DNA of 23,327 nucleotides from NCBI GenBank assembly GCA_002404395.1, contig DHJP01000044.1, positions 1-23,327 on the forward strand. The letters run 5' to 3'. This document shows, one piece after another, positions 1 through 7,769 of the stretch. Each line of letters begins with the position of its first letter. The stretch's first letter is position 1. Under the pieces are notes generated by a model. It saw only the letters and a list, made by a program, of their open reading frames with translations, searched no databases and was not told the origin of the DNA. This DNA is from Clostridiales bacterium UBA4717. Lineage in GTDB: Bacteria > Bacillota > Clostridia > Oscillospirales > CAG-272. The translations under genes were made by a program, and so were the position numbers.

Positions 1-21
1 GCTTGACGATACAGCATTGTT

Positions 22-115
22 TGTGTTACAGTATTCATGACGAGTGGTGCTTCCTTTCAGTTGGTGTCGCAGCTTTAACTGTAACACAGGAAGCTCCATT
101 CGTCACTCTTTTTTT
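22..115 (+). terminator. Intrinsic terminator of an upstream gene outside the window
   Basis: An imperfect 18-bp stem pairs 38-55 with 88-105 (two non-Watson-Crick positions, one of them G-U). Its 32-nt loop has a small internal stem (58-62 with 77-81). Seven T follow at 109-115. A second 10-bp perfect inverted repeat pairs 22-31 with 79-88, so the two stems interleave (A-B-A'-B') and cannot both form as simple hairpins. The reading is termination of plus-strand transcription arriving from the left, possibly with an alternative fold. Confidence 0.7.
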
Positions 116-177
116 ATTCTCTGTAACATATCTATTGTAAACCTACAGACTTTTTGAGAACAAATTGTCCGAAAGTG

Positions 178-206
178 TTGACAAAGGAAAAAATGCATGA
201 TATAAT
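178..206 (+). promoter_or_regulatory. Sigma-A-type promoter of the rpmG-secE-nusG-rplKA operon
   Basis: A perfect -35 (TTGACA, 178-183) and a perfect -10 (TATAAT, 201-206) are separated by exactly 17 nt. This is a full consensus, as expected for highly expressed ribosomal-protein genes. Transcription should start near 213, leaving a leader of about 160 nt before rpmG. Confidence 0.9.
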
Positions 207-371
207 AACAGTACCTCTGTCGGAGGGCTCTTTTTTTGCGCCGCAAAACGTTTGTTTCGGTAACACCTATGCGCGCGCCGATTCGATCAGAGGGAGGTAC
301 AAGCCGCATCGCGGTGCTACATCAATGGAGAGAAGCGAAAGCTTTATCCAAATTTATCGGGAGGTACCAAC
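207..371 (+). other. Leader of the rpmG operon
   Basis: This is untranslated leader between the promoter and rpmG. It begins with a weak hairpin (214-218 with 222-226) followed four bases later by seven T at 231-237, a possible early attenuator. The string GGGAGGTAC occurs twice: the copy just before the rpmG start is its ribosome binding site, and the other lies near 292-300. A 16-codon ORF at 325-375 overlaps the rpmG start in ATGA fashion but lacks a well-placed ribosome binding site. No known riboswitch or tRNA was recognised. Confidence 0.45.
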
Positions 372-521
372 ATGAGAGTTAAGATCACTTTGGCGTGCAG
401 TGAGTGCAAGCAAAGAAACTACGACACCAAGAAAAACAAGAAAAACGATCCGGACAGACTTGAGATGAACAAGTACTGCAGATTCTGTCGTAAGCACACT
501 CTGCATAAAGAAACAAAGTAA
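372..521 (+). CDS. rpmG: Large-subunit ribosomal protein bL33
   Basis: A 49-residue basic protein matches ribosomal protein bL33, a structural component of the 50S subunit. It carries two Cys pairs, C9-x2-C12 and C36-x2-C39, that form the zinc knuckle of the C+ (zinc-binding) form. Paralogues lacking these Cys are used under zinc limitation in many Firmicutes, so this is the zinc-dependent version. A GGGAGGT ribosome binding site sits just upstream of ATG 372. It is the first gene of the operon and is followed 16 bp later by secE, the order usual in Clostridia (rpmG-secE-nusG). The gene is short, but length, Cys spacing and context all agree. Confidence 0.96.
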   Translation: MRVKITLACSECKQRNYDTKKNKKNDPDRLEMNKYCRFCRKHTLHKETK

Positions 522-537
522 GCGGGAGGATTTGATA

Positions 538-768
538 ATGGCAGATACAAAGACAGGCAAATCCGCAAAGACCCCTTTCAAGGAAAAGGTTGCAAAGTTT
601 TTCCGTGAATACAAGAGCGAGATCAAGAAGATTTCGTGGTCCAAGCCCGATCAGACCTTTAACAACACATGGGTCGTGGTCGTTTGCTCGGTACTGTGCG
701 CAGTACTTATCGGACTGAGTGACTTTTTGTTCTCGAAGGGAATTTTGTTCCTCGGCTCGATTATTTGA
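538..768 (+). CDS. secE: Preprotein translocase subunit SecE
   Basis: A 76-residue protein with a lysine-rich cytoplasmic N-terminus, the conserved amphipathic segment (FFREYKSEIKKISWSKP, about residues 23-39) and one C-terminal transmembrane helix (about 45-72). This is the single-helix SecE of Gram-positive bacteria, which clamps SecY in the Sec translocon. ATG 538 is chosen because GGGAGG at 524-529 lies 8 nt upstream; an in-frame TTG at 532 is too close to that site. It lies between rpmG and nusG, the standard arrangement. Export through this translocon would be needed for the large secreted protein at the right end of the window. Confidence 0.95.
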   Translation: MADTKTGKSAKTPFKEKVAKFFREYKSEIKKISWSKPDQTFNNTWVVVVCSVLCAVLIGLSDFLFSKGILFLGSII

Positions 769-803
769 TGAGAAGATCGGCCAATGCGCCGGAGGTGTAA
801 CTG

Positions 804-1358
804 ATGGGATTTATTGACGAATATTATGACCAGAGCGACGAGCCGAGATGGTACGTTGCCCACACATATTCCGGCTATGAAAACAAGGTTAAAACTAACC
901 TTGAAAAAATTGTGGAAAACCGCGGCATAAGTGACAGAATACTTGATGTCAGGGTCCCGACAGAGATCGTGACCGAAATCGACGGCGGCAAGGAAAAGCA
1001 GGTCGAGAGCAAGGTTTTCCCAAGCTATGTGCTGGTAAAAATGATAATGTCGGATGAAACCTGGCACGTTGTCAGAAATATCAGCGGTGTTACCGGATTC
1101 GTAGGACCGGGTTCAAAGCCGGTTCCGCTCAGCGAAGCAGAAGTGCTCGCGCTCGGAGTCGAAGAGAGTACACCGAAGATCTCGGTGAACTTCAAAACGG
1201 GCGACACAGTCGTCATACTCGACGGTCCCCTTGCGGGAAGTCGCGGAAAAGTGCAGGATATATCGCCTGATCTTGATAAGGTCACGGTGCTTGCAAATAT
1301 GTTCGGACGCGAAACTCCGTTTGAACTTGATATTAAGAGCATAAAACTCGCTGACTAA
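804..1358 (+). CDS. nusG: Transcription termination/antitermination factor NusG
   Basis: A 184-residue protein with the NusG N-terminal domain (WYVAHTYSGYENKVKTNLEK near residue 16, and FPSYVLVKM near 73-81) and a C-terminal KOW domain (from about residue 130, with GDTVVILDGPLAGSRGKV). NusG binds RNA polymerase through the first domain and bridges to Rho, S10 or pausing signals through the second. Length is typical for Firmicutes. GGAGGTG precedes ATG 804. It follows secE by 35 bp and precedes rplK, the conserved secE-nusG-rplK order. Confidence 0.97.
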   Translation: MGFIDEYYDQSDEPRWYVAHTYSGYENKVKTNLEKIVENRGISDRILDVRVPTEIVTEIDGGKEKQVESKVFPSYVLVKMIMSDETWHVVRNISGVTGFVGPGSKPVPLSEAEVLALGVEESTPKISVNFKTGDTVVILDGPLAGSRGKVQDISPDLDKVTVLANMFGRETPFELDIKSIKLAD

Positions 1359-1384
1359 AGCTTTCCGCCCCAAAGGGCAAAACG

Positions 1385-1414
1385 TGGGAGGGAGTAAAAT
1401 TTTTAATACTCCCA
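1385..1414 (+). promoter_or_regulatory. Hairpin between nusG and rplK, possible L1 autoregulatory site
   Basis: GGGAGTA at 1390-1396 pairs with TACTCCC at 1407-1413 around an A/T loop; an alternative register pairs 1385-1390 with 1409-1414. It lies about 30 nt before the rplK start. In many bacteria L1 represses rplK-rplA translation by binding the rplK leader, so this is a plausible target. It does not show an unmistakable L1-site consensus, so the function is inferred from position. Confidence 0.3.
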
Positions 1415-1442
1415 TTAACTTACCACATGGAGGTGTATTTAA

Positions 1443-1868
1443 ATGGCAAAGAAAATCATGGGCTACATCAAGCTTCAGCTGCCCGCAGGAAAGGCAACGC
1501 CCGCTCCCCCGGTAGGTCCGGCACTCGGTGCGTACGGTGTTGCGATTCCTAACTTCACCAAGGAATTCAACGAAAGAACCAAGAACGATATCGGTCTGAT
1601 CATCCCGGTTGTGATCACGGTTTATGCTGACCGTTCGTTCACATTTATTACAAAGACTCCGCCGGCTCCCGTGCTTATCAAGAAGGCGTGCGGAATCGAA
1701 ACCGCTTCGGCGACTCCGAACAAGACCAAGGTTGCAAAGCTTACCCGCGAACAGGTTAAGACTATTGCAACAACAAAGATGCCCGACCTTAACGCAGGCA
1801 GCCTCGAGACCGCTATGAGCATGATCGCAGGTACCGCGCGCAGCATGGGTATCGAAGTTGAGGACTAA
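1443..1868 (+). CDS. rplK: Large-subunit ribosomal protein uL11
   Basis: A 141-residue protein of standard uL11 length. The N-terminal domain has the proline-rich motif ([20 protein letters not shown], residues 10-29) that contacts the GTPase-associated region and release factors. The C-terminal domain binds 23S rRNA ([12 protein letters not shown], then [19 protein letters not shown]). The start ATG 1443 has a strong GGAGGTG ribosome binding site at 1429-1435. The gene is followed 17 bp later by rplA, the universal rplK-rplA pair. Confidence 0.98.
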   Translation: MAKKIMGYIKLQLPAGKATPAPPVGPALGAYGVAIPNFTKEFNERTKNDIGLIIPVVITVYADRSFTFITKTPPAPVLIKKACGIETASATPNKTKVAKLTREQVKTIATTKMPDLNAGSLETAMSMIAGTARSMGIEVED

Positions 1869-1885
1869 GGGAGGAGTAAAGAACA

Positions 1886-2575
1886 ATGGGAAAGAAATAT
1901 CAGGACAGCGTTAAGCTTTTGGAAAAATCAAAGCTTTACGATCCGGCAGAGGCACTTGCGCTTGTTTGCCAGACTTCTAAAGCAAAGTTCGATGAAACCA
2001 TCGAAATCCACGTAAGACTCGGTGTTGACTCCCGTCATGCCGATCAGCAGGTCAGAGGCGCAGTAGTCCTCCCCAACGGAACCGGTAAGAAAGTAAGAAC
2101 TCTCGTATTTGCAAAGGGCGATCACGCAAAGGAAGCGGAAGCTGCCGGTGCGGATTACGTCGGTGCGGAAGAGTTCGTACAGAAGATCCAGAGCGAGAAT
2201 TGGTTTGAATTTGACGTTGTTATCGCTACTCCCGACATGATGGGTGTTATCGGTCGTCTCGGTAAGGTGCTCGGCCCTAAGGGACTTATGCCTAACCCGA
2301 AGGCAGGAACCGTTACCATGGATGTTGCTAAGGCAGTTAACGACGCTAAGGCAGGTAAGATCGAATACCGTCTTGACAAGACCAACATTATTCACTGCCC
2401 GATCGGAAAGGCTTCTTTCGGTGCAGAAAAGCTTGCGGAAAACTTTGATACGCTTGTCGGCGCAATTATTAAGGCAAAGCCGGCAGCATCAAAAGGTCAG
2501 TACATCAAGAGCTGCGTAATCGCATCCACGATGGGCCCGGGTATCAAGATCAACTACGCAAAGCTCGGCAACTGA
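1886..2575 (+). CDS. rplA: Large-subunit ribosomal protein uL1
   Basis: A 229-residue protein of typical bacterial uL1 length. Recognisable segments are the N-terminal [19 protein letters not shown], the middle-domain stretch [20 protein letters not shown] (near residue 113) with [11 protein letters not shown] after it, and the C-terminal STMGPGIKI. uL1 forms the mobile L1 stalk at the ribosomal E site and usually represses its own operon. GGGAGGAG lies upstream of ATG 1886. A strong terminator follows directly. The usual rplJ-rplL pair is absent from this window. Confidence 0.98.
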   Translation: MGKKYQDSVKLLEKSKLYDPAEALALVCQTSKAKFDETIEIHVRLGVDSRHADQQVRGAVVLPNGTGKKVRTLVFAKGDHAKEAEAAGADYVGAEEFVQKIQSENWFEFDVVIATPDMMGVIGRLGKVLGPKGLMPNPKAGTVTMDVAKAVNDAKAGKIEYRLDKTNIIHCPIGKASFGAEKLAENFDTLVGAIIKAKPAASKGQYIKSCVIASTMGPGIKINYAKLGN

Positions 2576-2600
2576 TAAATACCGAACTGCTGTTTGAATC

Positions 2601-2656
2601 AAAAACAAAAAAGCAAGGCGCGACGCTGTGCGTTCGCTGCCTTGCTTTTGTTTTTG
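2601..2656. terminator. Bidirectional intrinsic terminator after rplA
   Basis: A perfect GCAAGGC/GCCTTGC stem (2613-2619 with 2639-2645) is capped by a smaller GC-rich stem. It is flanked by an A-rich arm (2601-2612) and a T-rich arm (2646-2655) that also pair. The tracts on both sides make it work in either direction in principle, but only plus-strand genes abut it. It closes the rpmG-rplA operon. Confidence 0.92.
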
Positions 2657-2716
2657 TCCGCTTTCGGCAACTTTGTGAATTTTGCGTGGGAATGACTTGA
2701 AAATCATGTGAATTTG

Positions 2717-2745
2717 TTGCAATTCGGGGTATTATATGATATAAT
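2717..2745 (+). promoter_or_regulatory. Sigma-A-type promoter of the rbfA operon
   Basis: The -35 is TTGCAA (2717-2722) and the -10 is TATAAT (2740-2745) with 17 nt between them. It lies after the rplA terminator and about 65 bp before rbfA, so rbfA-nrnA-truB-pgeF form a separate transcription unit. Confidence 0.8.
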
Positions 2746-2810
2746 ATATCAGAATATCAGCTGGATTTTGGCGCAAGTCGAAAAGGCTTGTGTGGCAATA
2801 AGGAGAAAAA

Positions 2811-3209
2811 ATGGCTTCATACAGAAGAGCGAGAATTAACGATGAAACGGTTAAGGCACTCAGCGAAATCGTGCGGGAGGTAAAGGACCCGCGCGTGTCG
2901 GGCGCGTTTATTACGGTAACTGCCGCCGACGTAACGCCCGATTTGAAATTTGCAAAGATCTATTTTTCGGTTATCGGCGATTCAAAGGAGGCAAAGCGCG
3001 GACTTGAAAGTGCGGTCGGATTTATCAGACGCAGGCTTGCCGAAACGCTGAATCTGCGTATAACTCCCGAGCTTAAATTCTATGAGGATACTTCGATGGA
3101 GTACGGCGCGAATATATCAAAGCTGCTTCATGAAATAGAGCCGGAACTTCGTTCTGCCGAGGCAGCGGAAGAGTCCGAGATCTCGGGGAACGATGATGAA
3201 AACCGGTAA
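2811..3209 (+). CDS. rbfA: 30S ribosome-binding factor RbfA
   Basis: A 132-residue KH-fold protein of the RbfA family, which acts on late 30S maturation near the 5' end of 16S rRNA. Family features include the N-terminal RRARINDETVKALSEIVREV and KDPRVSGAFITVTAADVTPD, then the C-terminal segment LNLRITPELKFYEDTSMEYG. The acidic, Glu-rich tail (about 115-132) is variable in the family. AGGAG lies 5 nt before ATG 2811. Its 3' end overlaps nrnA by about 14 nt, suggesting translational coupling. In most Firmicutes rbfA follows infB; here it heads its own unit. Confidence 0.95.
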   Translation: MASYRRARINDETVKALSEIVREVKDPRVSGAFITVTAADVTPDLKFAKIYFSVIGDSKEAKRGLESAVGFIRRRLAETLNLRITPELKFYEDTSMEYGANISKLLHEIEPELRSAEAAEESEISGNDDENR

Positions 3210-4209
3210 TATCAAAGACGCAATCGGACTGATATTTGAGCATGAACGCTTTTTAATACTTGCCCATAAGAACCCGGACGGAGATGCGATCGGCAGTACC
3301 GCCGCTTTGGCGGCTGTTCTGGAGCGCCTTGGAAAAAGAGTGCGGATAATGTATCCGAACGAGCCGTCGGAGCGGTTGAAATTCATATTGCAGGGCAGAG
3401 AGTATCTGACTTCGGAATCCGAAAAGGCGGATGCGGAATATGATTTAATTATTTCGCTTGACTCGGCGGCGGCGGATCGTCTCGGACCGCTGGAGGCAGA
3501 ATATGCGGGCAGAACAGCGCTGTCGATTGATCACCATGCGGTAAACACTCCGTTTGCAGCGCTGACCGTTTGCGATCCGAACGCCTCTGCGACCTGCGAG
3601 CTCATATTTGAGCTTGCAAAGGAGCTTAAAACCCGGGGAATGATCGCAGATATCGGCATGGCGGCATATCCGCTGTATGCCGGCATTTCATCGGACACCG
3701 GAAGCTTTAAATACTCAAACACCTCTCCGAAAACTTTGCGTTCTGCGGCGGAGTTGCTCGAATACGGGATAGACGCGGCGGAAATATCACGGCTTTTGTT
3801 TGATACGGTCACCTTTGACAGGCTTCGTGCCGAGGGCGAAGCGGTGCGCAAACTGCGTGTTTTCGCAAACGGAAAAGCGGCGATAGTTACAGTGACCGAC
3901 GCCGACGTTGAAAGCTGTGGATTGACCTACGATGATTTTGACGATTCGGTAAACATAGCCCGCAGGATCGCCGGTGTGGAAATCGGAGCATATATGCGAC
4001 GGGCGCAGGATGAGAGCGGAAAGTTCAAGGTATCGCTTCGTTCCAACTCATATATTGACGTTGCCGCGATATGCAAGCAATTCGGCGGCGGCGGACATAT
4101 TCGCGCCGCAGGTTGTGCGATCAATTCGGACAGTTATGAATCGGCAGAAAAGCAGCTTTGTTATGAAATCGAAAAGGCGCTTGAAACGGCCGAAAGAGAG
4201 AAAATATAA
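3196..4209 (+). CDS. nrnA: DHH/DHHA1 family nanoRNase / pAp phosphatase NrnA
   Basis: A DHH phosphoesterase with the family's metal-binding motifs in order: LAHKNPDGDAIGS (residues 22-34), a middle Asp in IISLDS, the signature DHH at 112-114, and the DHHA1 substrate-binding motif GGGGHIRAAG starting near residue 297. NrnA degrades 2-5-nt RNA (including pGpG) and hydrolyses 3'-phosphoadenosine 5'-phosphate to AMP. The start is either ATG 3193 or 3196; 3196 is preferred because GGGGA at 3185-3189 is then 6 nt away. It overlaps the end of rbfA and ends 1 nt before truB. The rbfA-nrnA-truB order is conserved in Firmicutes. Confidence 0.92.
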   Translation: MKTGNIKDAIGLIFEHERFLILAHKNPDGDAIGSTAALAAVLERLGKRVRIMYPNEPSERLKFILQGREYLTSESEKADAEYDLIISLDSAAADRLGPLEAEYAGRTALSIDHHAVNTPFAALTVCDPNASATCELIFELAKELKTRGMIADIGMAAYPLYAGISSDTGSFKYSNTSPKTLRSAAELLEYGIDAAEISRLLFDTVTFDRLRAEGEAVRKLRVFANGKAAIVTVTDADVESCGLTYDDFDDSVNIARRIAGVEIGAYMRRAQDESGKFKVSLRSNSYIDVAAICKQFGGGGHIRAAGCAINSDSYESAEKQLCYEIEKALETAEREKI

Positions 4210-4210
4210 T

Positions 4211-5125
4211 ATGCAGACTCCGTCAAACGAACCTTCGGGAGTAATAATAATAGATAAAGCTTCGGGTATGACCTCACATGATGTGGTGGGAAAGATACGA
4301 AAGCTGTATAATACAAAAAAAGTCGGGCATACCGGCACGCTTGACCCGCTGGCAACCGGAGTGCTGGTCGTGCTTGTGGGCAGAGCGGCAAAAGCCGCCG
4401 AGTATCTTGTGTCCGACGACAAGCGATACCTTGCCGGGCTCAGGCTCGGGCTTGAGACCGATACCGAGGATATCAGCGGCACGGTGCTTAAAACATCGGA
4501 TGAGCTTCCGGATGAGGCGGAGGTTATGGCTGCAGTTGCCGACTTTATCGGCGATATATCTCAGACTCCGCCAATGTACAGTGCGCTTAAGGTGAACGGG
4601 CAAAAGCTTGTTGATCTGGCAAGACGCGGCATTACGCTTGAACGCGAGAGCCGCGAAATTCATATTGATTCAATAGAAGCAAAGCGGCTGAATCGGGCAG
4701 AGTATACTATAAATGTTGAGTGTTCAAAGGGAACATATATACGCACGCTATGCGCAGATATCGGGAAAAGACTCGGCTGCGGTGCGGTATTGTCCTCACT
4801 CAGGCGGGAACGTTCCGGGAACTTTACGCTTGAAGGGGCATATACGCTCGACGCGCTCGGCGCGCTTGATTATGATGCGCGCATTGCGGCGTTGTTACCG
4901 ACCGAATCGCTTTTTAACGACTGCCCGAGCGTCGGACTGATCCCGTTTTACGAGAAGCTTTGCCGCAACGGGGCGGAAATTTATCAAAAGAAGATACATA
5001 CAGACTTTGAAGCAGGCACGAGGGTGCGTATTTGCGGGGAAAACGGCTTTTTTGCGCTCGGCGAGGTCAGAAAGTACCCCGACGGCAGTGCGATAAAGGC
5101 AATTAAACTCTTTGAGCTTGCCTGA
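4211..5125 (+). CDS. truB: tRNA pseudouridine(55) synthase TruB
   Basis: A 304-residue pseudouridine synthase that modifies U55 in the T-loop of tRNAs. The catalytic motif GHTGTLDPLATGVL spans residues 39-52, with the catalytic Asp at D45. Other TruB blocks are GVIIIDKASGMTSHDVV (10-26), the region around QTPPMYSALKVNGQKL, and CSKGTYIRTLCADIG. ATG 4211 starts 1 nt after the nrnA stop, with a purine-rich GAGAG upstream. A longer in-frame extension to 3974 lies inside nrnA and is not needed. ribF, the usual next gene in this operon, is replaced by pgeF. Confidence 0.97.
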   Translation: MQTPSNEPSGVIIIDKASGMTSHDVVGKIRKLYNTKKVGHTGTLDPLATGVLVVLVGRAAKAAEYLVSDDKRYLAGLRLGLETDTEDISGTVLKTSDELPDEAEVMAAVADFIGDISQTPPMYSALKVNGQKLVDLARRGITLERESREIHIDSIEAKRLNRAEYTINVECSKGTYIRTLCADIGKRLGCGAVLSSLRRERSGNFTLEGAYTLDALGALDYDARIAALLPTESLFNDCPSVGLIPFYEKLCRNGAEIYQKKIHTDFEAGTRVRICGENGFFALGEVRKYPDGSAIKAIKLFELA

Positions 5126-5138
5126 CGGGGATTTGCTT

Positions 5139-5939
5139 ATGTTTATAAAGATCGAAGGCGCGCATCCGCGATATCAAAGCGATATTATTTCATTGCCGCA
5201 CGGCTTTTCCACCAGGCACGGCGGCGTCAGCCGAGGCGAATATACTCAAACGCTTAACTTTGCCTACGGCAGGGGCGACACAGACGAAACGGTAGTTAAA
5301 AATTTTGAGCTGTTCGCCGAGTCGATCGGTGCAGAGCCTCATAACGGTATAATGCTCGGTCAGATCCATTCGACCGAGGTGTTGACCGTGACGGAGAGCG
5401 AATTCGGCGAGGGAATATACCGAAAAAGCGAACGCTGTCTTGACGGGTATGTGTCGTCTGTTCCCGGGGCGCTGCTTTGTGTGCGTGTTGCCGACTGCGT
5501 GCCGATACTGTTTGCTGACGAAACTGCTCGGGTAATAGGCGCCGTTCATTCGGGCTGGCGCGGAAGCGTCGGCAGGATCGCGGTCGCTTGTATTGAAAAG
5601 ATGATTTCGCTCGGAGCGGTCAAAGAGAATATAAAGGCGGCAATAGGTCCGTCGATATGCGGAAACTGTTACGAAGTCGGCGCTGACTTCGTTGACGAAT
5701 GCCGAAACAGGCTCGGCGACGCGTTATGCAGGGTGTTTATAAGCGATAGAAACGGAAAATACTATGCAGATCTGAAGCGCTTGAATTACAGTGTGCTTTG
5801 CGAGATCGGCATCAAGCCCGAGAATATTGATGTATCCGATAAGTGTACCCGGTGCGAGCCGAATGAATTTTTCTCACACCGATATCATGGCAATCGACGC
5901 GGTACGATGTGTGCGATGATCTCGCTGCCTGTAAACTGA
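5139..5939 (+). CDS. pgeF: Purine nucleoside phosphorylase / laccase-domain protein (YfiH/PgeF family)
   Basis: A 266-residue protein of the multicopper polyphenol oxidoreductase-like (DUF152) family. The metal site typical of the family is visible: H77 in GQIHST, C120 in VADCVP and H137 in VHSGWRG, with a C-terminal FSHRYHG near the end. Family members act on purine nucleosides (adenosine and inosine phosphorolysis or deamination), and E. coli YfiH has been linked to correcting peptidoglycan precursor misincorporation; the exact role here is not visible. ATG 5139 is chosen over an upstream TTG because GGGG at 5127-5130 lies 8 nt away and the TTG lies inside truB. It starts 13 bp after truB. 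Confidence 0.9.
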   Translation: MFIKIEGAHPRYQSDIISLPHGFSTRHGGVSRGEYTQTLNFAYGRGDTDETVVKNFELFAESIGAEPHNGIMLGQIHSTEVLTVTESEFGEGIYRKSERCLDGYVSSVPGALLCVRVADCVPILFADETARVIGAVHSGWRGSVGRIAVACIEKMISLGAVKENIKAAIGPSICGNCYEVGADFVDECRNRLGDALCRVFISDRNGKYYADLKRLNYSVLCEIGIKPENIDVSDKCTRCEPNEFFSHRYHGNRRGTMCAMISLPVN

Positions 5940-5986
5940 CGGTGTGAGTCGGAAACCGAGGCGGGTCCGACGGAATGGAGATAGAA

Positions 5987-6964
5987 ATGATAAAAATTGA
6001 GAATCTTGTCAAAAGATACGGTCAGAAATATGCCGTTGACGATATTTCTTTTGAGATAGGCAAGGGTGAAGTGGTCGGATTTCTCGGACCGAACGGCGCG
6101 GGAAAATCCACGACCATGAATATAATTACCGGCTTTCTGTCCGCAACCTCGGGAAATGTTTGCGTAGGCGGCATGAGCATATTTGATGATCCGCTTGCGG
6201 TCAAGCAACTCATCGGTTATCTTCCCGAACAGCCGCCGCTGTATGTGGATATGACGGTCAGGGAATATCTGAATTTCGTGTTTGACCTTAAGCGCTGTAA
6301 GTACAGCCGCCGTAAGCATCTTGATGAGATCTGCAGTGTAGTTAAGATAAACGAGGTGCAAAACCGCCTTATACGGAATCTTTCCAAAGGATACCGACAG
6401 CGTGTGGGGATCGCGCAGGCGCTTATCGGAAATCCGCCGGTGATCATTTTTGATGAACCGACTGTCGGACTTGACCCGAAAGAAATTATCGAGATACGCA
6501 GTCTCATGCGACGCTTGGGCGAGCATCATACCGTTATACTCAGCACACATATCCTGTCGGAGGCACAGGCGGTGTGCGACAGGATAATCATAATAAACAA
6601 CGGCAGGATCGTTGCCGACAAGCCGACCGACGAGCTTGCACGAGGAGTTGACAACAGCCGACGTTACTATGTAAAGATAAGCGGACCGTCAAGAGAGATC
6701 GCCGCATATCTCGGCACATTTGAGGGAATCAAGTCTGCGGAGGCAACCGGAGACAGCGAGAACGGCGTGTATACTTTCCTTATATCGACCGACGGTACCG
6801 ATGTGCGCAAGGCGCTTTTTGAGGCGCTTGCGGAGAAAAGCTGGCCGTTGATGGGGCTTGAAGAGGCGGCGGCAAGTCTTGAGGATATTTTCATTTCGAT
6901 AGTTGACGGCGGCCTTGAGAGCGAAAAAGACAAAACGGCACGCAAGAGCTGGGATGAGGAGTAA
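5987..6964 (+). CDS. ABC transporter ATP-binding protein, GldA-like
   Basis: A 325-residue ABC ATPase of the ABC-2 exporter class. Walker A is GPNGAGKST (34-42), the signature LSKGYRQRVG begins at 132, Walker B VIIFDEP covers 152-158 with catalytic E157, and the H-loop His is H188. A C-terminal extension of about 110 residues follows, common in GldA/DrrA-type subunits. ATG 5987 is preferred to ATG 5975 because GGAG at 5977-5980 then lies 6 nt upstream. It is the energising subunit for the three membrane-associated proteins downstream. The substrate is unknown. It may be cotranscribed with pgeF, as no terminator lies between them. Confidence 0.88.
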   Translation: MIKIENLVKRYGQKYAVDDISFEIGKGEVVGFLGPNGAGKSTTMNIITGFLSATSGNVCVGGMSIFDDPLAVKQLIGYLPEQPPLYVDMTVREYLNFVFDLKRCKYSRRKHLDEICSVVKINEVQNRLIRNLSKGYRQRVGIAQALIGNPPVIIFDEPTVGLDPKEIIEIRSLMRRLGEHHTVILSTHILSEAQAVCDRIIIINNGRIVADKPTDELARGVDNSRRYYVKISGPSREIAAYLGTFEGIKSAEATGDSENGVYTFLISTDGTDVRKALFEALAEKSWPLMGLEEAAASLEDIFISIVDGGLESEKDKTARKSWDEE

Positions 6965-7018
6965 GTTATGCCCTACGGGCAGATTTGATCCGTTTTACCT
7001 GCGGCAAAATCGCATAAC
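6965..7018 (+). promoter_or_regulatory. Hairpin between ATPase and permease genes
   Basis: A perfect 7-bp inverted repeat (6965-6971 with 7012-7018) encloses about 40 nt with smaller inner pairings (CCC/GGG and GCAG/CTGC). There is no T-run, so it is not a standard terminator. It could be an mRNA processing or stability element that sets the ATPase-to-permease ratio. Nothing stronger can be said. Confidence 0.25.
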
Positions 7019-7047
7019 GGAAATTTACATATATTCAGAGGAATGAT

Positions 7048-7755
7048 ATGGGCGCAATTTATAAAAGAGAAATGCTGTCGTACTTTACAAGTGCGATCGG
7101 ATATGTGTTTGTGGCGGTATTTTTGATACTGACGGGCGGAACCTTTGCGTTCTGCACGCTGTTTCAGGGCAAAGCCAGCAGTTTGCCGACCTTTTTTACG
7201 GTTTTGATTTTCATTTACGGCGTGATCGTGCCACTGTTAACGATGAAAAGCTTCAGCGAAGAGCGTAAAACGCGCACCGAGCAATTGCTTCTGACCTCTC
7301 CGGTATCGCTAACCGGCATGGTGCTCGGCAAATTTTTATCGGCGTACACTATGTTTGCCGGCTGCTTTTTGCTCTCGTGCGTTAATTTTTATACGCTTTT
7401 CAGATTCGGCAATCCGAACGTAGCGGTGCTCGTAAGTTATGCGATAGGAATTTTACTTATCGGAGCGGCATATGTGGCTATCGGAGTTTTCATCTCCTCG
7501 CTTACCGAAAATCAGCTTATTGCCGCGATCGCGACGATCGGCGTGCTGATCTTAATGCTTGTGATCTCATTAGTCAATCAGTATATTGATTTTTATCCTG
7601 TTCGCTTTGTGCTCGATTGGATATCAATATATTCACGTTTCTCGAATTTTACGTTCGGTATACTTGATGTAAGTTCGCTTTTATATTATTTTTCAATATG
7701 CTTCGTCTTTCTGTTCCTGACTGTCCGCATATTTGAAAAACGCCGTTGGTCGTGA
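7048..7755 (+). CDS. ABC-2 type permease, GldF-like
   Basis: A 235-residue integral membrane protein with about six hydrophobic segments. The diagnostic family stretch after the second segment is KSFSEERKTRTEQLLLTSPV followed by SLTGMVLGKFLSAY, matching the GldF/ABC-2 permease pattern. It should form the membrane channel for the ATPase encoded upstream. GAGGAATG lies just before ATG 7048. Its end overlaps the upstream region of the GldG-like gene, consistent with an operon. In Bacteroidetes this family is tied to gliding; there is no sign of gliding here, so the role in this organism is open. Confidence 0.85.
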   Translation: MGAIYKREMLSYFTSAIGYVFVAVFLILTGGTFAFCTLFQGKASSLPTFFTVLIFIYGVIVPLLTMKSFSEERKTRTEQLLLTSPVSLTGMVLGKFLSAYTMFAGCFLLSCVNFYTLFRFGNPNVAVLVSYAIGILLIGAAYVAIGVFISSLTENQLIAAIATIGVLILMLVISLVNQYIDFYPVRFVLDWISIYSRFSNFTFGILDVSSLLYYFSICFVFLFLTVRIFEKRRWS

Positions 7756-7769
7756 CGGGGGTGGAGAGA

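Noticed and set aside
154..375. 73-codon plus-strand frame before rpmG
   Set aside because: It spans the consensus promoter and the expected transcription start, so its first part would not be transcribed. There is no ribosome binding site or family resemblance.
1113..1886. 257-codon minus-strand frame over nusG-rplK
   Set aside because: Both plus-strand genes are certain, and this frame is their complement with Cys/Arg-rich, non-protein-like composition.
5885..6550. 221-codon minus-strand frame over pgeF and the ABC ATPase
   Set aside because: It crosses two clear plus-strand genes with all ATPase motifs intact, so it is a shadow frame.
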